Below, one piece after another: positions 12,161 through 22,999 of a stretch of 64,000 bases of DNA; the stretch's first letter is position 1, and each line of letters starts with the position of its first letter. The notes beneath the pieces are model-generated. The model made no database searches, had not been told where the DNA came from, and saw only the letters and a list, made by a program, of their open reading frames with translations. Origin of the DNA: Adiantum capillus-veneris (Eukaryota; Streptophyta; Polypodiopsida; Polypodiales; Pteridaceae). The position numbers and the translations under genes are program-made. The stretch is from contig CM043957.1 in NCBI GenBank assembly GCA_014529385.2, positions 85,627,881 to 85,691,880 on the forward strand. Reading direction: 5' to 3'.

Positions 12161-12719
12161 AGAACAAGGTAAAAGCATTAGGAATACTTTTATGTGGTGG
12201 CAATGGTAGGGTCTTTACTTCAGGCACCTTAATCTCCTTCTCATGTACCCTATAAGTAAGGATCCCTGCCAATTGTGTACGCACACTATCTTCTACTTTG
12301 AAAGAGTATTGAAACTCTTGCAACTCCATAATCCACTTTGAGATCCTAGTACTAAGATTCATTTGAGATGACACCCAAGGGAACAAATTTTCTGCAGTGA
12401 GAATTACAAAAGGTTTTGGTAGCAGGTAGGATCTAAACTTTCTCACCGCAAACATGAGAGAAAGCATCATGAGTTCTGCCTCTGTGTAGTCTCTCTCTAA
12501 AGCATTCATGACCCTACTAGCAAAGTAGATGGGTCGCATTCTAGTACTGTGGGGATCTTGTTGTAGCAAAACCGCACCAATTGTTTCTTTCCCAACATTA
12601 GAGCTAACAAAGAATGTGTACTCCCAACAAGGAGGCATGAGTGTTGGTAGCTCTGACAAAATGACTTTAATGTTACAAAAGTACTCTTCAAGCTCATCAG
12701 ACCATGCAAATTCTACTTG
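12144..12719 (-). pseudogene. gypsy RNase H domain of E4 pol
   Basis: Follows the RT in the same frame after a single stop at 12720. It carries FFVSSNVGKETIGAVLLQQD and YFASRVMNALERDYTEAE, the normal RNase H tether of gypsy elements. The usual catalytic Asp position reads SSN here, a further sign of decay or divergence. Confidence 0.75.
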
Positions 12720-14705
12720 TTATGTCAACTTTTGCAAAGAATGAAGAAACTCAGAAGCTAAGTGAATAAAGCGTGACATATACTTCACCTTTTGAATGAA
12801 TGAGATTACCTCTTTGAGATTCTTGGGTGATGGGAGCTCAATAAGAGCCTTTGCCTTTGAAGGATCCACCTCAATGCCTTTATAGGAAACCTTGTGACCA
12901 AGCAAGATCACTTCATCCTCACCTATGTGACATTTGTCGGGGTTGAGTTGACCTCCCATGTCATAGAGCTTCTTTAAACCTTCTTCTACCCTTTGTAGAT
13001 GCAATGATTTTGAGCTATAAATGCAGAAATCGTCAATGAACACCCTAATTGACTTTCCAAAGAATGCTTGAAACACCATGTTCATGGAACGTTGGAATGT
13101 TGCAGGAGCATTTGTCAAACCAAATGGCATGACTCTAAAAGCATAACAACCCCAAGGAGTGATGAAGGTTGTTTTTAACTGATCTTCCAATGCGATACCT
13201 ATTTGAAAGCAACCCGAGTAGCCATCACACACAATGTACTTCTCATGACCAGCTACCTCATTTAGTATCTCATCTTGAAATGGGAGTGGAAAGTGATCTC
13301 TTTTTGTTGCCTCATTGAGTGGACGGTAATCCACACACACCCTCCACTTGCCATTTTTCTTAGGAGTGACAACAACGGGAGAGACCCACTTTGAATTCTC
13401 CACTGGATAAATGAAACCTGCTGCTAGAAGCTTTCTTACCTCCTTGAGTAAAGCATGCTCCTTGATGACTCCTAGCCTTCGTAGCTTTTGAGCCTTAGGT
13501 GTGGCCTCTGGCTTCAACTCAATTTTGTGTTGAACAGCCTCTACTCCACGCACATCGGTGTAGTCTTTAGCGAAAAGCCTAGGAAATTTCCTTAACACAC
13601 CTTTGAGCTCCTCTCTTTCATACTTTGTAAGTGTTGTAGATAACATACCTTCTAGCATTCTTTCATCTTCCACTTTTTGGTTTTCTTGGGAACCTACCTC
13701 TTCCAAACCTGGGCAAGAGGTCTCTTGGTTGTTTGGATTAAACCTTACCCCCATGAATTCGATGGAAGACTCCTCTTCAGTAATGCTGCCGCTACTTTCT
13801 CCTTCTGAAGTGCTATCGGTCCAGCCTTCCTCCGTCTCACTTTGAGATGATTCTTCATGGAGCTCCTCTTGGCGTTGCTCCTTCATGTCAAAGACAACCT
13901 TCTTATGATTGTCATTCCTGCAAATTAGCTTTCCACTCTCCCAATCCTGCAAAGCTCGCATTTTCATTAGCCATGGTCTCCCTAGGATAAATGGGTAACC
14001 ATTTCCTTTGGTAGACATGACATAGAAATCCACTGCCTTCTTAATGCCAAAGGCCTCCACAGAGACATTTTTACAAATGCCTACACACCTAGCTTTGCTA
14101 TTGTTTGCCATCTTGACTTTAATTTCGGGTGTCTCATGGATGTGCATGCCTAGTTTTTGCATGAGTCCCTCTGTCATGATGCAAATTTGTGCACCCCCAT
14201 CCACTAGACCTTTCCTAACCAATCTTCCTTTGATGTAACAATCTAGCACAGGTGTAATATCCTCATTCATTTCAGCATGTGCAATTTTTACAACAGGCAC
14301 ACTCTCTTTTACCTTTCTCCTAGTGCTAACTGCCTTTGTTAAATCCCTCCTAACTTGTGGGCATAATGCAAGAAACTGAGGCCATGAGATATCAGGACCC
14401 TTACCTCTCATGTCTTCCAATAGGTTGTATGGAGCCATACCATGTCCAAGAGGGAAGTCTTGGAGATTGATACGACGTCGAGTCCTCTTAGCTTCCTTGG
14501 TCTCCTTTGCCTTCTTTTCTCGTCCATGGTCACTTTGTGATATGACACCTTCTTTCTCTTTACCTTTTCCTTGGCCACGCTTAATGCCATTTGATTCCAT
14601 GTCAACCTCGTTTGAGTTTGTCACCTCTACTACATGCACATTTGGGCCTGGAAAAGGTGGAACTCCTTCCACTCCTTGTGGAGGTGGTCTTGCTCCATTT
14701 GGCCT
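12720..14705 (-). pseudogene. protease and reverse transcriptase region of E4 pol
   Basis: About 650 open codons in the gag frame, beginning right after the gag stop codon at 14706-14708. A Lys/Arg-rich linker comes first, then a retropepsin-like region with VDGGAQICIM in place of the usual DSGA or DTGA, then an acidic linker, then RT with YRPLNEATKRDHFPLP, CDGYSGCFQI and PFGLTNAPATFQ. The catalytic motif is FIDDFC rather than the common YxDD or LDD. The open reading stops at 12720. The domain order and the second RNase H place it in the Tat lineage. There is no convincing ATG for pol, which fits expression as a gag-pol fusion. Confidence 0.85.
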
Positions 14706-15575
14706 TTAAAGAATCCGTGGTTGCTGACTAGTTCCTTCTCCTTCATTCATCACTGGGTAATTCAAGTTAGGTCTCCCTGGCTCCCCACGGGGCCAAGGAC
14801 AATTATACATCCCATGTCCAGACTCACCGCAATTCCAACATTGCAAGACTCTCCTAGGTCGTGAATCTCGCTCTTCAGACTTTTTTGCTTGTCCCTTTGG
14901 ACCTACAGCTTGTGCAAGGTGAATTGACAAGCTGCTTAAAGATTCATTTAACTTCTCAATCACTTCTGCCGTTACCTCAGGAAGCTCCCTAGATGTCGAT
15001 GCTTGTGACTTACCTTTGGGTCCAAGACCTTCTATTGGAACCTCCCCCCTTAAGCACTTGAGTTTCCTATATTTCTCAGCAGCCCTAGTTTCAACTGCTT
15101 CAAAGGTAGCAGGTGCACCGGCCTCAACTTTTATCTTAAGGTCAGGAAAGAGTCCGGCTATGAACCTCTCATTCTTTAGGAACTCTGCACCATCACCAGG
15201 GTTAGCAACATTTCCCACCCATACAGCCCAAAGACGTAGAAACTCTTGCTTGTACAAGTAGTAGTCATCTAAGTCTTTTTGCTTATGAGAAACAATGTCT
15301 TGCCATAGCTTTTGAGTGTTTTGGGGATCAAAGAAGTATCTCTTGAAATGATTCACAACTTTCGTGTAATTCCCTTTAACTTCCTCAGGCAAAGAGTCAA
15401 ACCAAGTGCTAGCATCTTTCCTAAGGACCACCTCAAACATCTCTACACGTTCTTGATCAGTTACTATCCTCTTGATACGACAAGACATCTTGAAATTTGC
15501 TAAAAATAATTCTGCATCCTCTCCAAGCTCTCCAAAGAAAAGAGGATATCCGGACATTTGGCGTTGGGCCTCCAT
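14706..15575 (-). CDS. gag: gag of E4
   Basis: An intact 289-codon frame starting MEAQRQMSGYPLFFGELGED. Residues about 15-120 match the retrotransposon gag capsid region (the block AELFLANFKM, later ASTWFDSLPEEV and FKRYFFDPQN). Near residues 245-258 is one CCHC knuckle, CWNCGESGHGMYNC, for RNA packaging. The stop at 14706-14708 (TAA) is followed in the same frame by about 650 open codons of protease and RT, so gag and pol are separated by one stop codon. This is the only clearly intact frame of E4. Confidence 0.88.
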   Translation of the reverse strand: MEAQRQMSGYPLFFGELGEDAELFLANFKMSCRIKRIVTDQERVEMFEVVLRKDASTWFDSLPEEVKGNYTKVVNHFKRYFFDPQNTQKLWQDIVSHKQKDLDDYYLYKQEFLRLWAVWVGNVANPGDGAEFLKNERFIAGLFPDLKIKVEAGAPATFEAVETRAAEKYRKLKCLRGEVPIEGLGPKGKSQASTSRELPEVTAEVIEKLNESLSSLSIHLAQAVGPKGQAKKSEERDSRPRRVLQCWNCGESGHGMYNCPWPRGEPGRPNLNYPVMNEGEGTSQQPRIL

Positions 15576-15660
15576 TGAATCAGTTTCAAAGTGACAACAC
15601 GTTTTTGTTTTTCTTTCTTAAAAAATTTACACAATAATGTTTTCTAAATTGCAATCTATT

Positions 15661-15879
15661 TTACAACAAAATAAAAATATTCACATCAAATGACCTATGA
15701 TAATCAATAAGAGGCAGGATGACAGGGTTTGGTGATGCAAGAGTTTCTCCTACTCTTTGGGCACCAAACATGAACACCATACGTTGTTGAAAATGGATTT
15801 TTCTACTAATTGCAATGTTTATTCTAATGTGTGGAGTGAAATGAAAGGGGAAAACCTCTATTCTTGGGCCATTATCCAT
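15661..15879 (-). CDS. small leader ORF 2 of E4 (72 aa), unknown
   Basis: A 72-codon ATG frame between the 5' LTR and gag. It is related to its neighbour at 15901-16113: the shared pattern is A-S-x-N-P-x-I-L-P-L-I-x-Y-x-x-S-x-D-V-x-I-F. In a 20-codon block, 13 residues agree and 7 of these agree despite changed codons, which suggests past selection on a minus-strand protein. No known domain, signal peptide or metal motif is visible. It might be translated from the element's mRNA before gag. Function unknown. Confidence 0.5.
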   Translation of the reverse strand: MDNGPRIEVFPFHFTPHIRINIAISRKIHFQQRMVFMFGAQRVGETLASPNPVILPLIDYHRSFDVNIFILL

Positions 15880-15900
15880 GGTTTATGCATTACTTAATTC

Positions 15901-16113
15901 TTAACACAAAACAAAAATATAGACGTCCAAACTAAGGTCGTACATAATGAGAGGCAAAATAAAAGGATTTACTGATGCGTTTATCTCTGCCAACCTAAGA
16001 GGACCTAAAATTCTATGAATTACACGTTGAAATTGCAACTTAGTACTAACAATTATGTGTACCTTTTGCCTTGCAATGGGAATGAAGGGATCATACAAAT
16101 TCTCGTGATTCAT
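15901..16113 (-). CDS. small leader ORF 1 of E4 (70 aa), unknown
   Basis: A 70-codon ATG frame starting MNHENLYDPFIPIARQ, just downstream of the 5' LTR and primer site. It is collinear with the ORF at 15661-15879 over almost its full length, so the two arose by an old tandem duplication of roughly 240 bp. Many hydrophobic beta-like residues are present and charge is low. I do not recognise it. Its position upstream of gag would matter for translation of gag. Confidence 0.5.
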   Translation of the reverse strand: MNHENLYDPFIPIARQKVHIIVSTKLQFQRVIHRILGPLRLAEINASVNPFILPLIMYDLSLDVYIFVLC

Positions 16114-16180
16114 GCAAGCTACTTGATTATGCTAAATTCAAGCATTCATGCAATACAACAACAATAAGCACAAAGTCAGT

Positions 16181-16198
16181 CCTCAATGGGGGCACCAA
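16181..16198 (-). other. primer-binding site of E4 (tRNA not assigned)
   Basis: The minus strand reads TTGGTGCCCCCATTGAGG two bases after the LTR end. Position and the TTGGTGCC start fit a tRNA primer site. It is not the initiator-Met sequence used by E3, E6, E7 and E8; I could not assign the tRNA. Confidence 0.65.
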
Positions 16199-16200
16199 TT

Positions 16201-16498
16201 TGAGGCGGTCCGGGGCGGGCAACAAGAAGAGCGGCCTCTAAACACCCTTCGAGGATCCCGTGCTGCTCAATTGGGGCTGGGGCAAGCACAATCAGAGACA
16301 ACAAAAACCCACAGCCAGAAACCAAACAAGAAAAGGGGCACCACCTCATTGTATATGCGAATTAGGACGCACGTGATATCTCCTTGTACTCAAACGCACA
16401 AAGAGAGGGGAATGCAAGATAGCCACAGTGTTTGGATGATTTTGGTAGGGTGGGTTAACTCACTATGGCAATTACGAAAAGCCAAAAAACAGCTATCA
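16201..16498 (-). mobile_element. 5' LTR of E4
   Basis: 298 bp, the partner of 9971-10268. It is at the high-coordinate end because the element lies on the minus strand. Confidence 0.92.
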
Positions 16499-16594
16499 AT
16501 GATTAAGTATTAATTTTCAAAGGCTAAGAGGAGTAGCAACTAAGGTTTTTAATTGCCAAATAATACACTAAGTAAACACACGAATTTTGTTAAC

Positions 16595-18047
16595 ATGGTT
16601 GACAATAACCAAGAGAGTAGAATGAACATTGACAACTTTGATTTTGCACATGAAGGTGCTAATGATTATGCCCCCATGTTTGTCAATTATCTTGTTACGG
16701 TTGCGACAAGCTATGGGCAACCCCTCTTTGCAAGCCGAAGTTACTCAACAATTTCGTGCTTATGGAATTTTCTCTCCTCTCCAAGAGGAGAGAGAGATTA
16801 GAAGGCCTCTTGATGAGACCCCCAAAAGAAGATTCTCTCCCATACGAGAGGAGGAATCCAAAGAACAAGAAAGTAATTAATCCCTAAGTTCCTCCAAAGA
16901 TGTGGCTGCACAAAGATGGCGGACTAAACCATCGCAACTCCTCTCAAGAGGAAATGGTCAACCCATAGTCCTTCTCCTCGTCACTCCAAAAGGGAAGAGA
17001 GGAAACAAAGGAAGAAAAGGGCAAGAAAGAGGTCACCCTCTTCTCCTTCTTCTTCACCTTCCTCCTCTTCCGATGAAAGCTATGGCTATTCTCCTAGAGA
17101 GCACAAGAGGGGAGGACATCACAAATCTTACCTTGCATGGCAAAGGTCACAAAAGCTCAAGAAGTTCAAAGAGGGAGGAAGGAGTATCTCTTTTCTCACG
17201 TATGATGCCACATTTGGTGCTACCAAAAAAGTATTGGCCTTCATCCAGCAATTTGATGTGGCCTTTGGAGATGAGGGCCTTTTAGAGTCCTCCAAGCTAC
17301 ACCATGCAGCTATGCACTTCCAAAAATTGGCTCGTCAATGGTGGGCTAGCCTTTGTGGCAACGACAAAGCCCCAAAGACATGGAAAACTCTACAAGTTTC
17401 CATCATGAAGCAATTCCTTGCAAGAAATGCAAAGGAAAAAGTGCTCACATAATGGTGCAGTTTGAAGCTTCTCTCTCATGAGTCTATCCACAAATATGTG
17501 GACAAGTTTTGGGATTTACATCTCAAGGATATTGTCTTTTAAAAGATAGACTTCACCGAGCAAAAGCAACAATTTGTGCGGTATTATCGGAAGAGATGGC
17601 TGAGTATGTCAACTCCCAACGGCCTAGTTCTATCATCGGAATAATCCACGACACTATGGTTGCTTCACATATCAATTTCCAACAAGGGGATAGAAGGAAT
17701 ATCAAACCCATGGAAAGCAAAGATAAAAGTGATGCAAAAGGGAAAACCAATGCCCAAAATTCTTCCCAAGGCCATTCCAACAACAACAACAATCTGTCCA
17801 AGGAGAGGGGAGTTTACAAAGGTAAAAACAAACTCTCTCTTGAAGAGCTTGAAGCTTTTCGCAAGGACCACAAACGTTTTAAGTGTGGGGAAAAAGGACA
17901 TGGCTATCGTTCTTGCCCCAAGAGAAATGCTCACAATGAAAATCCTAGAGCTTTCACCATTGAAGCTCCAAAAGAGGACGCTCATTTCAAAGGTTTACCT
18001 CTCTGCTATGCTTGGGGAAAGGTAAGGGAGCATGATGCCTTCATCTT
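16595..18047 (+). pseudogene. gag of E3 (broken)
   Basis: Starts with ATG at 16595 (VDNNQESRMNIDNFDFAHEG), the same start as E6 gag at 60356. Frameshifts near 16705 and 16800, further shifts before 17230, and stops near 17450 and 17540 break it. The capsid part is readable at 17234-17452 (the block MHFQKLARQWWASL). The zinc knuckle at about 17877-17920 reads FKCGEKGHGYRSC; the phenylalanine-lysine before the first Cys and the CX2CX4HX4C spacing are kept. An Arg/Ser-rich stretch lies between capsid and knuckle. Confidence 0.8.
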
Positions 18048-18486
18048 GTTTGACCCTGGCTCTACTCACAACTTCATATCAATGGAGTTGGCCACCAAGT
18101 TAGGCATTCAAGCTTTTGAGATGAGAGATGCTGTAACGGCTGACACCACTTTCAAGGGACAACAAACCTCTATTACTCCCTTGATTGGGAATTTGAGGCT
18201 TCATGTCCAAAGCTATGTCGACAAAGAAGAATTTTTAATCTCTCCTCTCCAGCATGAGGATGCTATCCTAGGGGCACCATGGTTCAACCGCATGGTTGCC
18301 AGTATGAAATTCCCTGAAAGGAGAATCTACTTCACCTACAGGGGAAAAAATATAGATGCTAGTGAGTTTGGTCGTACTATACCACTTGTAAATACTCTTG
18401 CTCTTGATAAATCGATAGTTTCTATGTATATGATTCTTGTCAAAGAGTCCCTAGGTAGAAATCAAGAAGAGTTAGACTTTGTCTAA
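18048..18486 (+). pseudogene. protease region of E3
   Basis: In frame with the zinc knuckle (open from 17509 to 18486). The motif FDPGSTHNFIS replaces the usual D-S/T-G-A with DPGSTH, typical of many plant chromoviruses. The block GAPWFNRMVASMKFPERRI follows, and the frame closes at 18486. Confidence 0.75.
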
Positions 18487-19960
18487 CTTTCTAAAATGAT
18501 TCCAAGATGTGTTCATCGATGATATCCCTATGGACTTACCTCCAAAACGAGGGGATGATGACCATCGAATTGAGCTACTACCAGGAAGCTCACCACCTAA
18601 CAAGCCTCCTTATTGAGTTTCCTAAGCTCAACAAGAGGAGATTATGAGGAAAGTACAAGAATTCGTAGACAAAGGGATGCGGAGGCCTAGGTCCTCTCCA
18701 TTTTGTTCTCCAATCCTTTTAGTGCAAAAGAAAGATGGTACATACCGTATGTGTGTGGACTATCAAGCACTAAACCATATCACTATCAAAAAAAAAAATC
18801 CCGTGCCTCGAGTAGAAGATCTGTTTGATAGGCTACAAGGCTCTACCTACTTCAGTATGATTGACCTTAAAAGTGGCTACCATAAAATTAGGATAGCGAC
18901 TGAAGATATCCTAAAGATCGTGTTTCGTACAAATTTTGGCCTTTATGAATATCTAGTCATGCCTTTTGTCTTGACTAATGCACCAGCCACGTTCAATCGA
19001 TTAATGGAGAAAAGTTTTAGACCCTACCGCAAATTTATTGGAGTGTTCTTTGATGATATCGTCATGTACTCCAAGTCCTTGGAGGAACACAAGCAACATC
19101 TCGAAATGATTTTTCAAGCATTGAGGGAGAACAAGCTTTTTCTCAAACAAAAAGTAAAGTGAATTTTTCCTTCAAGAGATTAAATACTTAGGTCATATTG
19201 TCTCTCAAGATGGTATTTGTAAGGATCCATCAAAGTTGGCGGTAATAAAAGCATGGCCTAATCCAAGGAATCTACATGAGCTAAGAAGCTTTATTGGTAT
19301 GTGTACATACTATAGATGCTTCATAGAAAAATTCTCTCAAATAGCAGGACCATAACATGACTTAATAAAGAAGAACGTTAAGTATTCATGGACTGCTAAG
19401 GAGCAAAATGCCTTTGACAAGCTCAAAGAGAAGCTTACCTCCCAACCAGTCCTAATTCTTCCATATCTCTCAAAGCCATTTGAGGTCCAATGTGATGCTT
19501 GTGGTGATTGCCTTGGACCAGTCTTGCTTCAAGAAGGGCATGCCATAGCATATGAGAGCCGAAGGCTCAATACGGATGAACGGGCCTTGGGAATTTATGA
19601 GAAAGAGTTTTTAGTTGTTCTACATGCCCTAGACACATGGAAGCCTTATCTATTGGGAAATCCATTTATTTTACAAATTGACACAAAATAAATGGAAACC
19701 AAGTACTTCATGACACAGGGAAGCCTTATCTATTGGGAAATCCATTTATTTTACAAATGGACGCAAAATAAATGGAAACCAAGTACTTCATGACGCAAAC
19801 CAAGCTTTCCAACAAACTAATGAGCTGGGAAAATTTTATTTCGCAATTTTACTTTCGTATTGCTCACATTGCTGGTAAGCACAATCAAGTGGCCGATGCA
19901 CTTTCATGACGACAAAAAAATAATATTGTGTCTATAGCAACTCACAATGATCTATCTTCT
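18487..19960 (+). pseudogene. reverse transcriptase and RNase H of E3
   Basis: RT is open from 18644 to 19162 with CVDYQALNHITIKK, DLKSGYHKIRI, the PFVLTNAPATF block (Gly to Val compared with E6) and the catalytic VFFDDIVMYSK. Just upstream, stops at 18614 and 18623 correspond to CGA and CAA in E6. RNase H follows (FEVQCDACGDCLGPVLLQEG near 19480) but is disturbed by an 80-bp tandem duplication. The tether ends near 19910 with the HIAGKHNQVADALS block. Not functional. Confidence 0.8.
19639..19798. repeat. 80-bp tandem duplication in E3 RNase H
   Basis: The block beginning GGAAGCCTTATCTATTGGG occurs at 19639 and 19719 with a few differences. E6 has a single copy at the equivalent place (about 51540-51610), so the duplication occurred in this copy. 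Confidence 0.9.
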
Positions 19961-21318
19961 ATGATAGATGAGTATGCTACTGACCCTGACTTTAAAGACA
20001 TAATGTCAGTCCTTGCTTTGGAGAAGAAAGAGGAACCATTCAGCTTATAGGATGTTTATCTTCTCCATGGAAATAGGCTATGTGTTACCCACTCCCTTCG
20101 TGATAAAGTCATCTATGAATCCCATGCTCCTCCCTATGCGGGGCATAGAGACATTCAACCTACTCTTTGAGGAGTAGAGACGTACTTTTATTGGCCTACC
20201 ATGAAAATGGACATACAAGAGTATGTTTCAAAATGTGTGGTATGTCAAAAGACTAAGTATGATAGAGGGAAGCACCCTGGAATACTCCAACCATTGCCAA
20301 TCCTTAATTCACCATGGGAGAGTATATTCATGGATTTTATCTTTGGATTACCTAAGTCTATCCATGGGAATACGGGAATATGGAAAATAGTTGACAGGTT
20401 TAGCAAGCAAGCACACTTTATTCCTATAAAAAAGACTATTAAGGCACACCAAATGGTAACTCTCTTCATATCCCATATTTTCCAACACCATGGATGCCAA
20501 CATCCATCGTGTCAAATAGAGATCCTAGAATGACCAGTAATTTTTGGAAAGGTCTCTTTGAAAATATAGGTCTAAGATTGAATTTCTCTTCGGCCTATCA
20601 CCCACAAACGGATGGCCAAAGTGAAATAGCCAATCTTACGATTCTTGATCTACTAAAGACCTATGTTACAGAAGTAGATCAACGCTCACAATGGGAAAAG
20701 TACTTACCTCTTATAGAGTATCTGTACAATAATATTGTTCTACGAAAAAATCACCATTTGAAATCATAGAGGGAAGACCTAAAAGTCCCTTGCTTTAAAG
20801 TACATGGAAAGATCTTCATTGCCGATGAGTATAGCCGTGACTTGCAAGAATCTTTTCAAAAGATTAAAGAGTTTACTTAAGTTTCCCAAGGTTCAATTGA
20901 GGCAAACTTACGGGTAAAAATCCTACGGGCCATCAAAAGCATTATGCTAAACTAGCAAAAAGATACTATGGTTCTTTTCAAATTTTGAAGCCAATCAATG
21001 AGGCGGCTCATCAACTCAAGTTGCCCAACCATTGGCTCATACACAATGCTTTTCATGTGAGCCTTTTTAATCCCTACAAAGAAGAGCCACCAAGCGAACC
21101 AATTATTGAAGACCCTCCCAAAATCGAAGACCAAGAAGAGGTGCTACAACCCGAAGCTATACTTCGGCATGAAGACAAGGTACTATGACATGGTAAGATT
21201 ATCTGACAGTATCTTATTAAGTTCAAAAATTACCCTTTTGAAGATGCTAGATGGATGCAAGGAATACAGCTTAAGGATAGTATGAACATTGTCAATGCTT
21301 ACAATGCTACATTAGAGT
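19961..21318 (+). pseudogene. integrase and chromodomain of E3
   Basis: The integrase zinc domain (HAPPYAGHRDIQPT, then KCVVCQKTK near 20235), the core with MDFIFGLPKS and the YHPQTDGQSEIAN block, and a C-terminal chromodomain-like segment at about 21130-21318 (YLIKFKNYPFEDARWM) are all recognisable. Stops interrupt it near 20049, 20167, 21186 and 21204, mostly where E6 has CAG or CGA. Chromodomains of this type guide insertion to marked chromatin in related elements. Confidence 0.8.
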
Positions 21319-21660
21319 AAGCAAATGTACATGTTTCTTTTAAATGATCAATGTTTTTGTCTTATAAGACTAATTCTCTTTTTAGTGTGCACAAATTCAA
21401 GTAGTATGCATACTTAGAATCATGTTTGTGATGACGATTTCTCTCAAACACCAACTAGAATTTGTCATCTATTTGGAAGAATGAAATGGACTAAAGAGCA
21501 GACATGCTTGCGGCAGATGTCTCCCAAGCACCAAATTGATTAGTCATCCATCTTGGAATGATTTTGTAGGATAAAAAGGGATCCTCTCTACCTGCTAAGA
21601 AAAATTGACTAATAACTAAAACTTTATCTCTTCTACTTCATAGTCAAGGACGACTATGAT

Positions 21661-21676
21661 TTCAAGAGAGAGGTAA
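21661..21676 (+). other. purine-rich tract of E3
   Basis: TTCAAGAGAGAGGTAA directly precedes the 3' LTR start TGTCATAAAATC. The identical arrangement is at 49560-49575 in E6. Confidence 0.75.
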
Positions 21677-22740
21677 TGTCATAAAATCTAATATCTAACC
21701 AACCCAAGTGATTTTCTCATATTAAAATGATCATTGAATGTGGGATAATAAATGAGAACAAGGGTTAGAATATAGACATCTGCTCATGGATCTATCTCAA
21801 CACGGGGCCAATGGTAAAGGGGTTGGTATGTCAAAGAGCAAGGCTAGCTACTGGAGCTTAAAAGACCTTAGGGTTAGCTTCGTTAAAGACCTCCAATGGT
21901 TAGTGTTAAAAGTCCTTTGACCTTAGGCAAGCTAGGGCTGACCTTGAGGTGGGAACCCGACCTAAGCTTGAATGCTTGTCGTGCTTGCTGAAGGTGCTTG
22001 AGGTGCTTCTCGTGTTTGATGACTAAGGTGCTTCTCGTGCTTGATGACTAAGGTGCTTGTCGTGCTTGATGAGGAAGGTGCTTGAGAAGCTTCCCATGCA
22101 TAGGGGTAAGGTGCTTGAGTCAAAAAGAGACCCTACAAAGGAGGGGGAAAGCCCCAAAGTTAGGGGAATCTTTGACTTAACCTCCCACTCAACCAAAGGG
22201 CACCCCCTTTATCAAGGGGCACATGGACACATGTCAGACTCTCCCTATGCTTAGCCACATGTGTGCTTGAATCCTATTGGGTGCGCTAAACAGGGGTTCA
22301 ATGAGCTTCTAGTTCAATTCAACAAATATCTAGATATTTTCAAGCTTTTTCCAAAGACTACCCATGTGCTTGAAATGGATTTTGCGGGTGATTGGCTAGG
22401 AGAGAGAGGGGTCCAATGAGCTTCAACTTGAGAAAAAAGGAGGGCTCACCAAAATCAATCAAGGGGCATGCTTGGGGGGGGTATACACCTCTCACACACT
22501 CATTTTTTTCATTCATTTCACTTGGTGAAAGTAGAGGAACTCCACCTCCTTCTCCAAGCTTGTTGAGAAGTTGAGTGCCTACACCAACACTCTTGGCTAT
22601 GGAATGAAAATCCAACCAAGAGTCATGCTTCAATGTTTAAGCTTGCCATCTTCTCCACCTTCATAGCTATGCTAGCAAGAAGAGTGATGATAAGTGAGGA
22701 ACTATTTCTTTCTCGTATGGAATGTTTCTTCTTTCTCTTC
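21677..22740 (+). mobile_element. 3' LTR of E3, truncated
   Basis: Matches the 5' LTR from its first base up to the position equivalent to about 9240, then stops abruptly at 22740 where an E2-type LTR terminus begins. About 1060 of 1560 bp remain; I do not see the missing part elsewhere in the window. Confidence 0.85.
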
Positions 22741-22834
22741 CTGTTAGCTCCTTTGTAGCATAGCTCCAAAGAATCAACAAAATTATCAATCCAAGGATGG
22801 TAGCGACCCGGCTAGGGCATGGAAACATCACACA
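22741..22834 (-). mobile_element. E2-family LTR terminus (minus strand)
   Basis: TGTTAGCTCCTTTGTAGCATAGCTCC on the plus strand is the reverse complement of an LTR end related to 3638-3711 and 6263-6342. The jump from the E3 LTR to this sequence is abrupt, so a related element inserted or recombined here. Confidence 0.6.
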
Positions 22835-22999
22835 TGGGTGATTGTGTGAGAGAAATGAGATAGAATTGAGTGGGACATATCATGATATGAAAGGTGTTCC
22901 ACCTTCCGTGGTGCAACACACAATTCCCATGAATAGCATGGCTAAACCAGTCCAGCAATGACCCTACCCAATGAATCCAGCTTGTTAAATACGTATTCA

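Larger units (their letters stand above)
9971..16498 (-). mobile_element. E4: Tat-type Ty3/gypsy element, minus strand
   Basis: A complete 6528-bp element with two 298-bp LTRs, primer site, two small ORFs, gag, then protease, RT, RNase H, a second archaeal-type RNase H, integrase and a polypurine tract. The dual RNase H is the hallmark of the Tat lineage of plant gypsy elements (established knowledge). It sits in the leader of E3. The flanking 5-mers GATGT and ATGAT are not a clean target duplication, so the site has decayed. Gag is intact; pol has several in-frame stops and one frameshift. Confidence 0.9.
8089..22740 (+). mobile_element. E3: Ty3/gypsy chromovirus, decayed, with E4 nested inside
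   Basis: The element runs 5' LTR (8089-9648), primer site (9650-9661), leader (9662-9970), nested E4 (9971-16498), then gag, protease, RT, RNase H, integrase and chromodomain (16595-21318), a purine-rich tract, and a 3' LTR cut off at 22740. Order and domains are those of plant chromoviruses. It belongs to the same family as E6 (42294-62403), which supplies a cleaner reference. It carries many stops, a local duplication in RNase H and a truncated 3' LTR, so it is old and inactive. Confidence 0.85.

Noticed and set aside
16148-16513. 121-codon plus-strand frame
   Set aside because: It lies within the E4 5' LTR and antisense to the element.
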